Notes under the pieces: generated by a model
Database searches by the model: none
What the model was told of the DNA's origin: nothing
Seen by the model: only the letters and a program-made list of their open reading frames with translations
Position numbers and translations under genes: made by a program
Part shown: piece by piece, positions 33,598-44,939 of the stretch
Layout of the letters: each line of letters starts with the position of its first letter
How positions within the stretch are numbered: the first letter of the stretch is position 1
NCBI GenBank assembly: GCA_020698575.1
Contig: CM036252.1
Coordinates: 2,806,915 to 2,870,914, forward strand
Direction of reading: 5' to 3'
Length of the DNA stretch: 64,000 nt
From: Bostrychus sinensis
Taxonomy: Eukaryota > Chordata > Actinopteri > Gobiiformes > Eleotridae

Positions 33598-34043
33598 TGT
33601 CATGTTCTTTTTCTTGTTAATAAAGACTCCAATCAACTTTTTTGTCTTTTGTCTTTTTATTCGCATAAGCCAAATTATACAGAGCGCTCTGGGTTGGATT
33701 GGTCCCTACCACCTATGTCTTACTCAGGGCTTACGCTGGGTAGCCCAAACACCTGCTGTCTTTCACCCATTGAATATATATACTCCAGTTACACCCAGGC
33801 ATGACTTCACACAAACCACTCCACATATGGGCATAGTCCAGGATCTGAGCCAGTTCTCAAGCAGAGCAGTGCGTGCTGTAAAGGAGGGGCTGTTATTGCT
33901 TTAATTCTGCATTCCACAGATAGCCACACTCAGACTATCACTTGCGGCGCCCTGTGTCTGGGTCAGATCCTGTTCACATCATTTTGATCAGATACATTTG
34001 TTCACGTTGAAACATCATTTCATTATATACTTAATCATGTTCA
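33598..34043 (-). mobile_element. Solo LTR, minus orientation
   Basis: Inverted homologue of 31577-32001 (446 bp). On the minus strand it begins TGAACATGATTAAG and ends AAGAACATGACA. It shares the TATA-like and polyadenylation-like sites, with several substitutions and small indels, so the two copies are not recent twins. Confidence 0.65.
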
Positions 34044-34084
34044 AAAATAAAAGAATACAACACCGGCCATTTTCCACTTGCCCT

Positions 34085-35400
34085 AAAAACAGCCATTATC
34101 AGACTCCATTTAAAAAAAAATACACTGAACTTCTATCCAATTATCTCTCACCTTCCTTATATCTCCAAAGTCCTCAAAAAGACAGTTTCCGCTCAACTAC
34201 ATAAACCACCTTAACTCTTGCTGCCTTTATGAAAAATTCTAATCTGGTTTCCGCTACTCCCACAGTACTGAGACAGCCCTTATCAGAGTCACCAGTGACC
34301 TGCTGATGGCTTCTGACTCTGGCTCCTCATCTCTACTCACCCTTCTCGACCTCTCTGCTGCGTTCAACACTATTACCATAACATCCTCCTCCATCACCTC
34401 CAACAACTACATAAGACTCTCCGGTACTGTCCTTCACTGGTTTAACTCCTACCTCATGGGAAGGACCGAGTCTGTAGCCCTGAGGGATGCTAAATCTCAA
34501 CACCACACAGTCACCTGTGGGGTCCCTCAGGGCTCAGTGCTCGGTCCAACCCTTTTCACCATTTATCTGCTTCCCCTTGGTCGTGTCATCAGCAGGTGTG
34601 GAATCCAGTTCCATTGCTCTGCTGATGACACACAACTCTACATCAATGTCACTCCCTCTTGCACCTCCTCTGCCACTGCCACCTGCCTTACCTCCTGTCC
34701 TGGAGGAGATAAAGGCATGGATGAGTCAAAATTTCATGCAGCTAAACAGCTCCAAAACTGAAGCCATTCTGATTCTTCACACCAGCTTCAAACCTCTCCC
34801 ATCTTCTCCATTTCATTCTCCGGCCATAACATCCCCCTCTCTTCCTCAGTCACTAACCTGGGGTAAAGTTTGATCCCCAACTCACCTACAAAAACCATAT
34901 CAATCAAATTTGCAAAACTTTCTTTTTTCACCTCTGTAATATTGCCAGACTTCACCCCTTCCTCTCCTTTTCTGCTGCAGAGAAGCTCGTCCATGCCTTT
35001 GTCTCCTCCAGGCTGGACTACTGTAATGCTCTCCTTATCGGGATTCCTGGCAGGAGTATCCAAAAGCTCTAGTACATCAAAACAGCACTGCCAGGATCCT
35101 GATGATGGTGCGGAAATATGACCACATCACCCCCATCCTCCGCACACTTTACTGGCTCCCGATACATCTCTGTATAGAATACAAGGTCCTTCTTCACACC
35201 CATTCCTCACACCAGCACTAGAACCCAGTCAGGCCACATGCACCGTCTGCTCCCTCCCAGGACAAGGCTTAAAACCATGGGTGACAGGGCCTTTGAGTCT
35301 GCTGCACCTCGACTGTGGAATGCCCTCCCAGACAGTACAAGGCTTCAAAAAAGGACTTAAGATGTTCCTTTACAAAAAAAAAAAGCCTACTATTAGCAAT
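34085..35400 (+). pseudogene. L2/Maui-type LINE, reverse transcriptase and 3' part
   Basis: The frame 34306-34761 has LLTLLDLSAAFNT (palm A), GVPQGSVLGPTLFTIYLLPL (motif B) and HCSADDTQLYI, where the catalytic YADD is SADD. Upstream, in another frame, is the ISKVLKKTVSAQLH segment. The 3' end has RAFESAAPRLWNALPDSTRL-type residues spread over two frames near 35290-35350. Multiple stops and frameshifts show a dead copy. It is the continuation of 32002-32277. Confidence 0.8.
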
Positions 35401-35402
35401 GA

Positions 35403-36701
35403 ATGCTAATACAATGGAAAACACAGACCATTTGTGAAACTGCAGTGACTATCAAAGACCCAGTGTATGATGCAGATATCCCCCAGAAAAATGTGGTGTA
35501 TCTCCGCTGGGTTCAGTGTCCTCCATTTGTGGTCCTACATGAGGAGTGGTCTCTAGAGCCGTATCTAGATGTGTGGGTCCTGGGGTTACATTTTCAAGTA
35601 TGAGACAGGTGAGTTGTGTTTGTTCCAGACCGATGCCACTGTGGATATGGCGATCCTGACCTCTAACGACTTGGGTGTTCTTAAAAATGTGACAGCTGGG
35701 AATCTCACTGTGTGTGAAGCTCCTTTAACAGAAGAAAGAAGATCAAAAATCAGGCCTGCATTTGTGGCTGTATGGCTTGCAAAAACGTCGGCTACTGGTC
35801 GCTGGTATTACCGCGCCAGTCACAAGACAGCTGGGTAATTTGTCCTGGATCTTTTTAACTCTGACTGCTGCATATTTCGCACTTTGTTAATTGTTCCACC
35901 ACGGACTCCTTTGCCAGGGATGATTGCTTTCACCCCCGAGAACCGGAACCTGAGCCTATGGACATCACTCCTCCACCCCATTCCTACTCCTCCATAGGCA
36001 CCACCCACTTTGCCTTCACCCAGCGAGGTTGACATGCAGGACGGTTTACTGAGCGAAATAGCTCTGAAAGTGATCAAAACGGCTGTGCTCCATCTGCCCA
36101 ACATTACTCTGTTCAAATATCGACGCGTGAATTGTATCGACTGCATAGTGGACCACCCCAGTCAATTCCAGCACTTTCACGGTTGTCTGAAGCTTGAGAA
36201 TGATTACTACATCAAAAACTATCGTCCTCTGATGGAGATGCTCCACACCCCCAGGTTCATTCATGCTGTTGAGTACTTCTTAGAAAAGAATGACATCCGG
36301 ATCCCGAGGAGTAGTCACGGCCACAATTATAAGTATTTTACAGGAAGTGAAATCTGTAAATTTCATTTACAAACCCATCCATAAAATGTACGATGAAGCC
36401 GTTGGGGACAAGAGACTGAAAACTGAAGTACTCGGGGAGGTGGTGAAATTGAGTTAATTCCAAAATGGAGAATTACTGGTGTACGCTCAGGAAATATACT
36501 GTGAACCGAATCATCATCGGTGAGTTCATTGAGCTTTTGAATAAAGCTATTGTAAACAGAATTTCAAACATGAGAATCATCAGAAATGCAGATGATGAAA
36601 GACTGGCACAGCTGTTGGATATGGCTCGAACTCCGCATTGTACAACGTGGCAACAAATGATACAACACACTAAGGTGCAGAGACGGATTGTCTCTGAATA
36701 A
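35403..36701 (+). other. Decayed multi-frame block of unknown origin
   Basis: Four plus-strand frames follow each other: 35403-35603 (with VVYLRWVQCPPFVVLHEEW), 35569-35838 (with AILTSNDLGVLKNVTAGNL and GRWYYRASHKTAG), 36010-36384 (with NCIDCIVDHPSQFQHFHGC, a Cys/His cluster that could bind zinc, and LHTPRFIHAVEYFLEK) and 36465-36701 (with NAIVNRISN-like helices and LLDMARTPHCTTWQQM; the first frame residues begin MENYWCTLRKYTVN). The first two overlap in different frames, suggesting a frameshift. Codon use and residue order look protein-like. No family is recognised. Possibilities include a remnant of a mobile element or an integrated virus, or a broken host gene. Confidence 0.35.
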
Positions 36702-37049
36702 CTGGCAAAAGAAACTAGCACTAGTCATCTGAATTGTTTTAACCATCTGTAGATGTTACCGTTGAGCTTTTACAAAACAACCAAACCGTAAATAACTTGG
36801 GCGAGCTCAGAAAATTACATTAGGCTATCTATAGTATTTAAGATTTTAGTGCTTTAACACAAACGTGCATGATGTTAAAACATTAGTATTTTGTACATTT
36901 GCTAGTTTGTTTTATAGATTTGGTTGTTTGTTTTATACATTTGCTAGTTTTGTGTTTTATACATTTGCTAGTTTAAAACAGTTTTAGTTTCTGTTTTTAC
37001 ATTTGATATTTTCTTTTGGTGTTTTATACATTCAATGCTTTCGCGTTAA
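36702..37049. other. No gene seen
   Basis: AT-rich, with short repeats of TTTTATACATTTGCTAGTTT at about 36900-37030. Confidence 0.5.
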
Positions 37050-39535
37050 TGCTCCTGGTAGGGTCTCCCAAGGCAAACAGGTCCTAGGTGACGGGCCAGA
37101 CCAAGAGTGGTTCACAAAACCCTTATGACGACTATAAAAACGAGGCCAATTACGTCGCCCGGTCTGGCGCAGCCGTGGCCCCCCCCTGGAGCCAGGCCTG
37201 GGGTTGGGGCTCGATTGCGAGCGCCTGGTGGCCGGGTCTCTCCCCACGGGACCCGGCCGGGCCCAGCCCAAAAGGTCAACATGGGGCCATCCTCCCGTGG
37301 ACCCACCACCCACAGGAAGAACCGTAAGGGGCCGGTGCAAGGAGGATCAGCCAGTGGTCGAAGGCGGGGGCCTCGGTGTCCCGATCCCTGGACGCAGAAA
37401 CTGGCTCTGGGGACATGGAATGTCACCTCGCTGGGGGGAAGGAGCCTGAGCTTGTGCGGGAGGTTGAGCGTTACCGACTAGAGATAGTCGAGCTCGCCTC
37501 CACGCATAGTTTGGGCTCTGGAACCCAACTCCTTGAGAGGGGCTGGACTCTCTTCTACTCTGGCGTTGCCCGCGGTGAGAGGCGGCGGGCTGGTGTGGGC
37601 TTACTCATAGCTCTCCAGCTCAGCCGCCATGTGTTGGAGTTTTCCCCGTTGAATGAGAGGGTCGCATCCCTGCGCCTTCGGGTTGGGGACAGGTCTCTCA
37701 CTGTTGTTTTGGCCTATGGGCCAAACAGCAGTGTAGAGTACTCGGCCTTCTTGGAGTCCCTGGGAGGGGTGCTGGAAAGTGCTCCAACTGGGGACTCCGT
37801 CATTCTGCTGGGAGACTTCAACGCTCACGTGGGCAGTGACAGTGACACCTAGATGGGCGTGATTGGGAGGAACGGCCTCCCTGATCTGAACCCGAGCGGT
37901 GTTTTGTTATTGGACTTCTGTGCTAGTCACGGATTGTCCATAACGAACTCCATGTTCAAGCACAAGGGTGTCCATTAGTGCACGTGGCACCAGGACACCC
38001 TAGGCCGTAGGTTGATGATCGACTTTGTAGTCGTGTCATCTGACCTTCGGCTGTGTGTCTTGGACACTCGGGTGAAGAGAGCAGCTGAGCTGTCAACTGA
38101 TCACCACCTGGTGGTGAGTTGGATCCGCTGGTGGAGGAGGAGGCCGGACAGACTCGGCAGGCCCAAACGTATTGTGAGGGTCTGTTGGGAACGTCTGGCT
38201 GAGTCCTCTACCAGAGGGGTCTTCAACTCCCACCTCCGGGAGAGCTTTGACCAGATCCCGAGGGAGGCTGGAGACATGGAGTCCGAGTGGACCATGTTCT
38301 CCACCTCTATTGTCAATGCAGCCGTCAGGAGCTGTGGCCATAAGGTCTCTGGTTGTGGCAGCAACCCCCGAACCCGGTGGTGGACACCGGAAGTAAGGGA
38401 TGCCGTCAGGCTGAAGAAGGAATCCTATCAAGCCTGGCTGGCTTGTGGGACTCCCGAGGCAGCCGATGGGTACCGGCAGGCCAAGCGTGCTGCGGCCCGG
38501 GCGGTTGTGGAGGCAAAAACTCGGGTCTGGGAGGAGTTTGGGGAGGCCACGGAGAAGGACTATCGGTCGGCCTCAAAGAGATTCTGACAAACCGTCCGCC
38601 GCCTCAGGAGGGGGAAGCAGTTCTTCACCAACACTGTTTACAGTGGAGGTGGGGGGCTGTTGACCTCGACTGAGGATGTTGTCGGGCGGTGGAAGGAATA
38701 CTTTGAGGATCTCCTCAATCCCACCGACACGTCTTCCGTTGAGGAAGCAGAGGTTGGGGACTCAGAGGAGGATTCATCCATCACCCGGGCTGAAGTCACC
38801 GAGGTGGTTAAAAAGCTCCTCAGTGGCAAGGCACCGGGTGTGGATGAGATTCACCCTGAGTACCACAAGTCTCTGGATGTTGTGGGGCTGTCGTGGCTGA
38901 CACGTCTCTGCAACATTGTGTGGCAGTCAGGGGACAGTACCTCTGGACTGGCAGACCGGGGTGGTCCCTCTTTTTAAAAAGGGGGACCGGAGAGTGTGTT
39001 CCAACTATAGGGGGATCACACTCCTCAGCCTCCCCGGGAAAGTCTATTCCAGGTACTGGAGAGGAGAATTCGGCTGAAAGTCGAACCTCGGATTCAGGAG
39101 GAACAATGCGGTTTTCGTCCCAGTTGTGGAACAGTGGACCAGCTCTACACCCTCTATCAGGTGCTCGAGGGTTCATGGGAGTTCGCCCATCCAGTCCACT
39201 TGTGTTTTGTGGATTTGGAGAAGGCGTTCGACCGTGTCCCTCGTAGCGTCCTGTGGGGGGTGCTCTGGAAGTATGGGGTCCGGGGCTCTTTGCTAAGGGC
39301 TGTCCGGTCCCTGTATGTCCGGAGCAGGAGTTTGATTCGCATTGCCGGTTGTAAGTCGAACCTGTTTCCAGTGCATGTTGGACTCTGGCAGGGCTGCCCT
39401 TTGTCACCGGTTCTGTTCATTATTTTTATGGACAGATTTTCTAGGTGCAGCCAGGGGCCGGAGGGTGTCAGGTTTGGGGACCACAGGATTTCATCTCTGC
39501 TTTTTGCAGATTATGTTGTCCTGGGGTTAGGGTTA
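37050..39535 (+). pseudogene. RTE-like LINE with endonuclease and partial reverse transcriptase
   Basis: The GC-rich leader (37060-37370) is followed by an apurinic endonuclease domain: LALGTWNVTSL, VILLGDFNAHVGSDSD and, in the next frame block, STDHHLVVSW. The linker (38012-38587 and 38660-38977) has KRAAARAVVEAKTRVWEEFG and LLSGKAPGVDEI. The reverse transcriptase part (39134-39538) has CFVDLEKAFDRVPRSVLWGV and WQGCPLSPVLFIIFMDRF. It ends at FADYVVLG: the catalytic FADD has become FADY, and the rest is deleted. Stops at about 37850, 37977 and 38585 and shifts near 38975 make it inactive. It belongs to the same family as the copy at 26970-28275. Confidence 0.85.
39523..39535. repeat. Telomere-like junction at the LINE truncation
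   Basis: GGGGTTAGGGTTA, two vertebrate telomere units, lies exactly where the LINE coding sequence is cut off. Confidence 0.7.
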
Positions 39536-39539
39536 TGAT

Positions 39540-40439
39540 GTTTACTTAGTCTCACCTTAGAAATCTGCTGTTTTATACACAAAATAATCTAATAAGTGTT
39601 GGATATTAGCCCCAGACTGCAACGTGCTTGCTTGGCCATGGCCACGCCTTTGTCTCCGCCTCGGGATGTGCGGGGAGCGGCCAGACATCCCTGTGCCCAC
39701 CACCGCCCGTGACAAATCCACAGTGTCTGAATCATAAAGCTAGTCTTTTTACAATAGGAACACCTAACCAAGGTTAATTTTGAATGTGGCGCTAATTTCT
39801 AATAATTAAATAATTTTTCCAATAAATAGAAAAGGAGGAGAGTGTTTAAAGAAAAACACAAAGATGGAAAGAGGACAAGATAAACACGTTTAACTGTTTA
39901 TTTCATGGTTTGTAATGAGAGTAAAATATAGTTGAGAAAAAAATGCCAAAAATTATAAAAAACTTTGAAGACAAGAATACAATGGAAAGAACTGAAAGAA
40001 TAAATTAAGACGAGTAAAATATTTCTAAGTATAGTGGAAAAATGTCAAAACAAGACTTAACTTGTTAAAAAAAAGTACTACGTTTTAGTTGGTATCAAGT
40101 TGAAACAAGCACAGCTAAGCTGGCGGCTTCTCCCTCATGGCAAGGACTGAGACCATACGTGACGTCAGATAGTTTACGGTCATTTTTTTTTTTTTTTTTT
40201 TGTAGAGTGACATAATTGAATTAACGTACTTGAGTACTGTATAATTAAAACTGAAAACTTGTACAAATGTGCCAAACATTTAGAGCTCAATCAAACCTTT
40301 TCACACTTTTGAAAAATTAAAGCCCATATTGTTTTACAAGGTTTTACTGTTAGGGTTTACAGTGTAGTTAACCACAGGAACGTAACTTAAGGGTTAAAAA
40401 AGGTTGTTTTGTTGTTGTACTTTTTGGAGAACTACAGGA
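39540..40439. other. No gene seen
   Basis: AT-rich; T-run at 40184-40201. No coding features. Confidence 0.5.
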
Positions 40440-42503
40440 ATTGGTATCATCTGTGATATCTCTATCTCACAATACCAATGAAAATACCAGGCCCATAGTT
40501 ACTGGGATAGGCTCCAGTACCCATGACCCCTTATGGGAATAACCGGAAGAAGATAAAGGAATAAATGTATTTATTTATTTGTTAATAATTTATGTCTCAT
40601 GGTAAAATAGTTCCTTTGTACATTAAATTGAATGTATTAATATATGTCTTTATTGAGTATTATATAAATAAAGAAGATGTATGGTTATTCCATATAACTT
40701 CTATATTTTATGGTTTTGTATCTACTTATAATTATTATTCATTGTTAACTTGTAATGGGAATATGAATTTAATTTGTTTATTTTGACCTGGATTTATAAT
40801 CTATCTTTAACCTTACACTATTTTTTGCATATGTGAAATAAACAATCCAACACATTTAGAGACAAAATGCATTTTATTTATAATATATAGAATATTATTT
40901 TCACATTTACGGACAGTGGATTGTTATGAATAAGGTTATAGAAATACTCACAAAAGACTTCATACAGTGCTTTATGTTATTCATCAATAAATGTATTAAT
41001 AAAACTAATGACCTTTACAATCTTTCACAAGTATTAATTACATTTTTCCACAAAAAAACAAAAAAACAAAACAAAAACAAAACTCCCCTGTGGTGATAAA
41101 AGTGCTTTTGTGTAGACTAATTGTTGCCATGCTCTAATACTGGGTTTGGTATCTTTGACTCCTACATGGGCAGGTGTACACACAGGGGGAGCCTTTTCTG
41201 TTGATGAAAAACAGATTTTCATTTCAAAAGTGTAATGCAATATCTCTTAACTCTGAACAATTCAATTTACATTCATAGCTGAGAGAGAATAGCAGTGTGT
41301 ACAATGAAGAGCTACAATTAGGTGGTTTTCACACAGGTTGGTGCTCCGTGGTGCGGCCTCAGGGAGCACTAGATGCAGTTGTGTGTACTTTTCTGTTAGT
41401 TCTGTTGCTTCAGTTGCTAAATAAACCATGTCAATGTACAGCAGGCTACACACATACATCTTTTTTGTACACTGAGAACCAAAGGGTGTAAGTGACATTT
41501 ACAGAAGAAAAAATGGCACAGTACTGATATTTTGTCAAATTTTAATTCATAAATGCAAAATTTTCATACACACAGGTATTAGACTACCACCTCAGAAAAT
41601 ATCTGTCTTTCCAAGTATCACCTTTAATAAACTAAAGGGGCAATACTACATAGGGACAAGACATGGACTAAACTGGAACTAAACCAGGACTAAATCAGGA
41701 CTAAACAAAGAATTAAACTGGACAGTACTGGGATTAAACTGGGACTAAACCAGATTTAGACAGGATTAAACAAGGACTAAAACCAGACTAAACCGGAGCT
41801 AATCCAGGACTAAATCAAATCTAAGCCAGAACTAAATCTGTATAAGACAAGGACTAAATCAGGACTTAAACTGTAACTAATCCAGGTCCAAGCCAGGACT
41901 AAACAAGTTCGAAGGCAGCACATAATCAGGGTAAAATCAGGACAAACCTAGAACTAAATCAGAAGTAGTCTAAGTCTAAAACCAAAACTAAACTGGCCCT
42001 AAACCAGGACTAAGCAGTGGTCTTCACATTCAAATTTAAGCCCCGACCAGTGCAGGACTAAAACAGGAATAAAACAGGCTCTAAATCAAACTAAAGCAGG
42101 TTCTGAACTGCAAAAGACTCCCGAGTACCACCAGTGGATCCTGTACCAGAGCTTGAGAATCACTGCCCTAGATTTTTTTTACATTTGTAATAAGAGTTAC
42201 ATTTGCCTTTTTGGTCTCGAGCATTTTCTGCCTTTTTCCATATGACATAACAGTAGCCTATAGCATTTATATCCATTCATGACACTGTCTGAATCCTATG
42301 TTCTAAAATAGCCAGTTGTTGTTATTGTGATCTTTAGGCAGTAAAAACAACAGCATTCATTTCAATGTAAATCTCAGAATTGCCCAGAATGTCACTTGCG
42401 CCTTTTTGGTTCTCAACCCTATGCCTCAGTGATTACACATAACATATTAAATGGGTAAAGTGCTATTTCAAATTCATTGCACACGCATCAGTAACATGTT
42501 TTT
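40440..42503 (-). repeat. Segmental duplication: 3' flank of TAAR C
   Basis: Homologous to 1597-3186 in the same orientation and to 29092-31075 inverted. The outermost part (40440-40620) matches only the flank of B, so B and C share more downstream sequence than either does with A. It includes a degenerate 11-bp array (41650-42110) and a fish repeat tail (GATAGGCTCCAGTACC near 40508). Confidence 0.88.
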
Positions 42504-43628
42504 TCATCTGTTAACATAAAGCACATTTGCATCACGTGAACCACTTTGAAAAATCCTAAACGTCACAATCTGCATCACAGATCTCCTAAACCAGGGATAC
42601 TGGAGCGCATAGAGTATGGGGTTAAAACCTGAGTTCAGGTACATCAACGTACGCACGAAGAGGTAAGACAAATAGTTCATCTTTATAGAGGAAAAAACTT
42701 GATACAGTTGGACCACGTGGGACGGTATGTAGCAGAGGAGAAAGAGTAACACAACAAAGCCCAGATTCCGCGCAGCTTTCAGCTTTGATTTCCTGGACTT
42801 CCCCGCTGGCTGCTGTGTGGTGGCTGCAACGTGAGAACGCATGGCACGGGCCTGCGACACTGCCACAAGGAAAACTCGCAAGTAAAGTATCACTATGAGC
42901 ACAACGGGCGCAAACATGTTCAGAGCCGGGTCAAGGACAGTTGCAATTGCGTCGGCGTACAATGGGTAGCATTGCCCTTCGCAGGACTTAGTCACTGACG
43001 GATTAATGACAATCTTGTGATGATACCCAATGCCGCCCAGGATACAGATGATCCAGGTTGTGATCAGAGCGATGCTAACAGATCTCTGGCTCATTCGGGT
43101 GGAGTAGTGCATGGGGTCACAAATGGCTACATAGCGGTCTATGGAGATCAGGATCATGTCTCCAACTGATACGTTTGTCACTATGTAGAAAAAAACATAA
43201 TAAATGACGCATATGATCTCGCTGGCTGGCCAGCAAGCGTACTGGAAGGAACAATAGACTGGGATCCCCACCGAGCACATCAGGAAGTCTGAGACAGCCA
43301 GGCTGAGGAGGATGAAGTTGACAGAGGAGTGCAGCTGCCTGAAAAAAGAAACAAAATGAAGTAAATGCATTACAGTAAACCTGACGTGACCACTTGTGAC
43401 TTGCCTGAAATGTGAGATAGCGATGATGACCATAAGGTTGAGGATGCCGGTGCAGAAGGCGAAGGTATTAACCACAGACACATAGATGTAGACGCTCTGA
43501 GGGGGGTACAGCTTGTAGCAGGACTGATCGCCCAGTTCTGGGTAACACTTAGGCAACCGACTAAGGATCCAGTTCCAGTACTCATCATCAGTGAGGTTCG
43601 TGTACCAGTACCGCTGCACACTGTTCAT
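42504..43628 (-). CDS. Trace amine-associated receptor, non-classical teleost clade (copy C, two exons)
   Basis: Class A olfactory amine receptor. Exon 1 is 43628-43405, exon 2 is 43338-42504, giving 352 residues. The N-terminus carries one NLT glycosylation site and cysteines in KCYPELGDQSC. TM2 has LAVSDFL (Asp2.50); TM3 ends IDRYVAICDP; ICL3 has QARAMRSHVAATTQQP, identical to copy A; TM7 is NSGFNPILYALQYPWF, matching the TAAR fingerprint. Position 3.32 is Phe; Asp5.42 precedes PALNMFAP; position 6.48 is Tyr in LCYIP. Main differences from A are in TM3, ECL2 (KSCEGQCYPLYAD) and TM6-7, the ligand-facing parts. The 66-bp intron has no stop and keeps the frame, so an unspliced transcript would also encode a 374-residue protein with 22 extra residues in intracellular loop 1. 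No disabling change seen. Confidence 0.9.
   Translation of the reverse strand: MNSVQRYWYTNLTDDEYWNWILSRLPKCYPELGDQSCYKLYPPQSVYIYVSVVNTFAFCTGILNLMVIIAISHFRQVTSGHVRFTVMHLLHFVSFFRQLHSSVNFILLSLAVSDFLMCSVGIPVYCSFQYACWPASEIICVIYYVFFYIVTNVSVGDMILISIDRYVAICDPMHYSTRMSQRSVSIALITTWIICILGGIGYHHKIVINPSVTKSCEGQCYPLYADAIATVLDPALNMFAPVVLIVILYLRVFLVAVSQARAMRSHVAATTQQPAGKSRKSKLKAARNLGFVVLLFLLCYIPSHVVQLYQVFSSIKMNYLSYLFVRTLMYLNSGFNPILYALQYPWFRRSVMQIVTFRIFQSGSRDANVLYVNR
43335..43404 (-). other. 66-bp in-frame intron of TAAR C
   Basis: Borders are the same as in copy A: CAG|GCAAGT with TTTTTCAG|GCAG (43404-43339) or GGCAA|GTCACA with GGCAG|CTG (43400-43335). Both choices give the same protein sequence. At 66 bp it is one base longer than in A, which changes an intron that would shift the frame if retained into one that would not. 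Confidence 0.8.
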
Positions 43629-44047
43629 GTTGGAGGAAGGAGACGGGAGGGGGGTGACTTCATCCAGACGCTTTTTCTCTCGTCTCCCTCCACCTCCGCC
43701 TGTTCCCAGATGGACACTGGACCTCCCAAGCCACTTGCATCATGAGCCAAAACAACTCCACAACTTCACTTTGGATATCAAATCAATGACTCAGCACTTT
43801 TGAATAACTCTGAAGAAGTTCACTAAGTAATGAAATCTTAAATCTTAAATCTTAAAGTTCCTAAACCAAAAAGAGTTCACCCATTTTAAATACAAATCTG
43901 TGCCTGATTCTTTGAAGGCCTCAGACAGCACCTGCTGCTCAATGTCTGTAGTACTGTGCATTTTTTATGGTCATAGTTTACTGCAGCTCTCATGCCAGCT
44001 AACATTACTTATCCAAATACTGAATTACAACATTTGAATGTGTTTGT
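43629..44047 (-). promoter_or_regulatory. 5' flank of TAAR C
   Basis: Homologous to 4236-4671 upstream of A, including the 5' untranslated region (GTTGGAGGAAGGAGACGGGA next to the start codon on the minus strand reads the reverse). Homology stops at 44047, where sequence unrelated to the flanks of A or D begins. Confidence 0.6.
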
Positions 44048-44173
44048 GATCTCAGGAAAAACAGAGAAGCAGGAAACACCGAGGCCATAGTGCGACTGTG
44101 GTCAGTGAGGTTGCTTTAATGGAACAGACAGAGATCCCACTGCTACTCTCTCCTAAAGAGTCTCTGAAAGGAG

Positions 44174-44734
44174 ACAGGTCAGAGGGGACAGGTCAGAGGG
44201 GACAGGTCAGGAGACAGGTCAGAGGGGACAGGTCAGAGGTGACAGGTCAGGGAGGACAGGTCAGGGGGGACAACTAAACGGGGATAGGTCAGGAGAGACA
44301 GCTTAAGGGAGACAGGTCAAAAGGGACAGGTCATGGGAGACACCTTAAGAGGGACAAGTCAGGGGGGACCGGTCAGAGGGGACAGCTTAAGGGGGACAAG
44401 TCGGGGGGACAGGTCAGAGGGGACAGCTCAGGAGAGACAGGTCAGAGGAGACAGGTCAGAGGGGACAGGTCAGAGGGGACATGTCAGAGAGGACCGGTCA
44501 GAGGGGACAGCTCAAGGTGGACAGGTCAGAGGGGACAGGTCAGAGGGGACAGCTAGAGGCAGACAGGTCAGAGGGGACAGGTCAGAGGGGACAGCTCAAG
44601 GTGGACAGGTCAGGGGGACAGGTCAGAGGGGACAGATCAGAGGGGACAGGTCAGAGGACACAGGTCAGGGGGGACAGGTCAGAGGAGACCGGTCAGAGGG
44701 GACAGCTCAAGGTGGACAGGTCAGAGGGGACAGG
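44174..44734 (+). repeat. 15-bp minisatellite, left part (about 37 units)
   Basis: Units such as GACAGGTCAGAGGGG and GACAGCTCAAGGTGG. Same family as 45966-48488; the two parts are separated by an LTR. Confidence 0.95.
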
Positions 44735-44939
44735 TGTAGCATACACTAGTATTGCTGTGATTACTCCGTAGGCTAGTAACATATGACACTAAGTCCGGCT
44801 CAAGAAGGGGGGAAAGGATGTGCTCAATAAACCACAGACACAGAACTGCATTCAGAGGTGAACTATATTACAGTGACAGATGATGTTTACAATATGTACA
44901 AGTTTCTTTTAGGTTCATATTAACAGTTGAGGCTTTCCA

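Noticed and set aside
32893..33666. Minus-strand frame of 257 residues opposite the proline-rich frame
   Set aside because: Explained by the 57-bp repeat being free of stops on both strands; it has no start or domain support.
43370..43621. Alternative frames overlapping TAAR exon 1
   Set aside because: They are shadows of the receptor exon in other frames; they lack receptor motifs.
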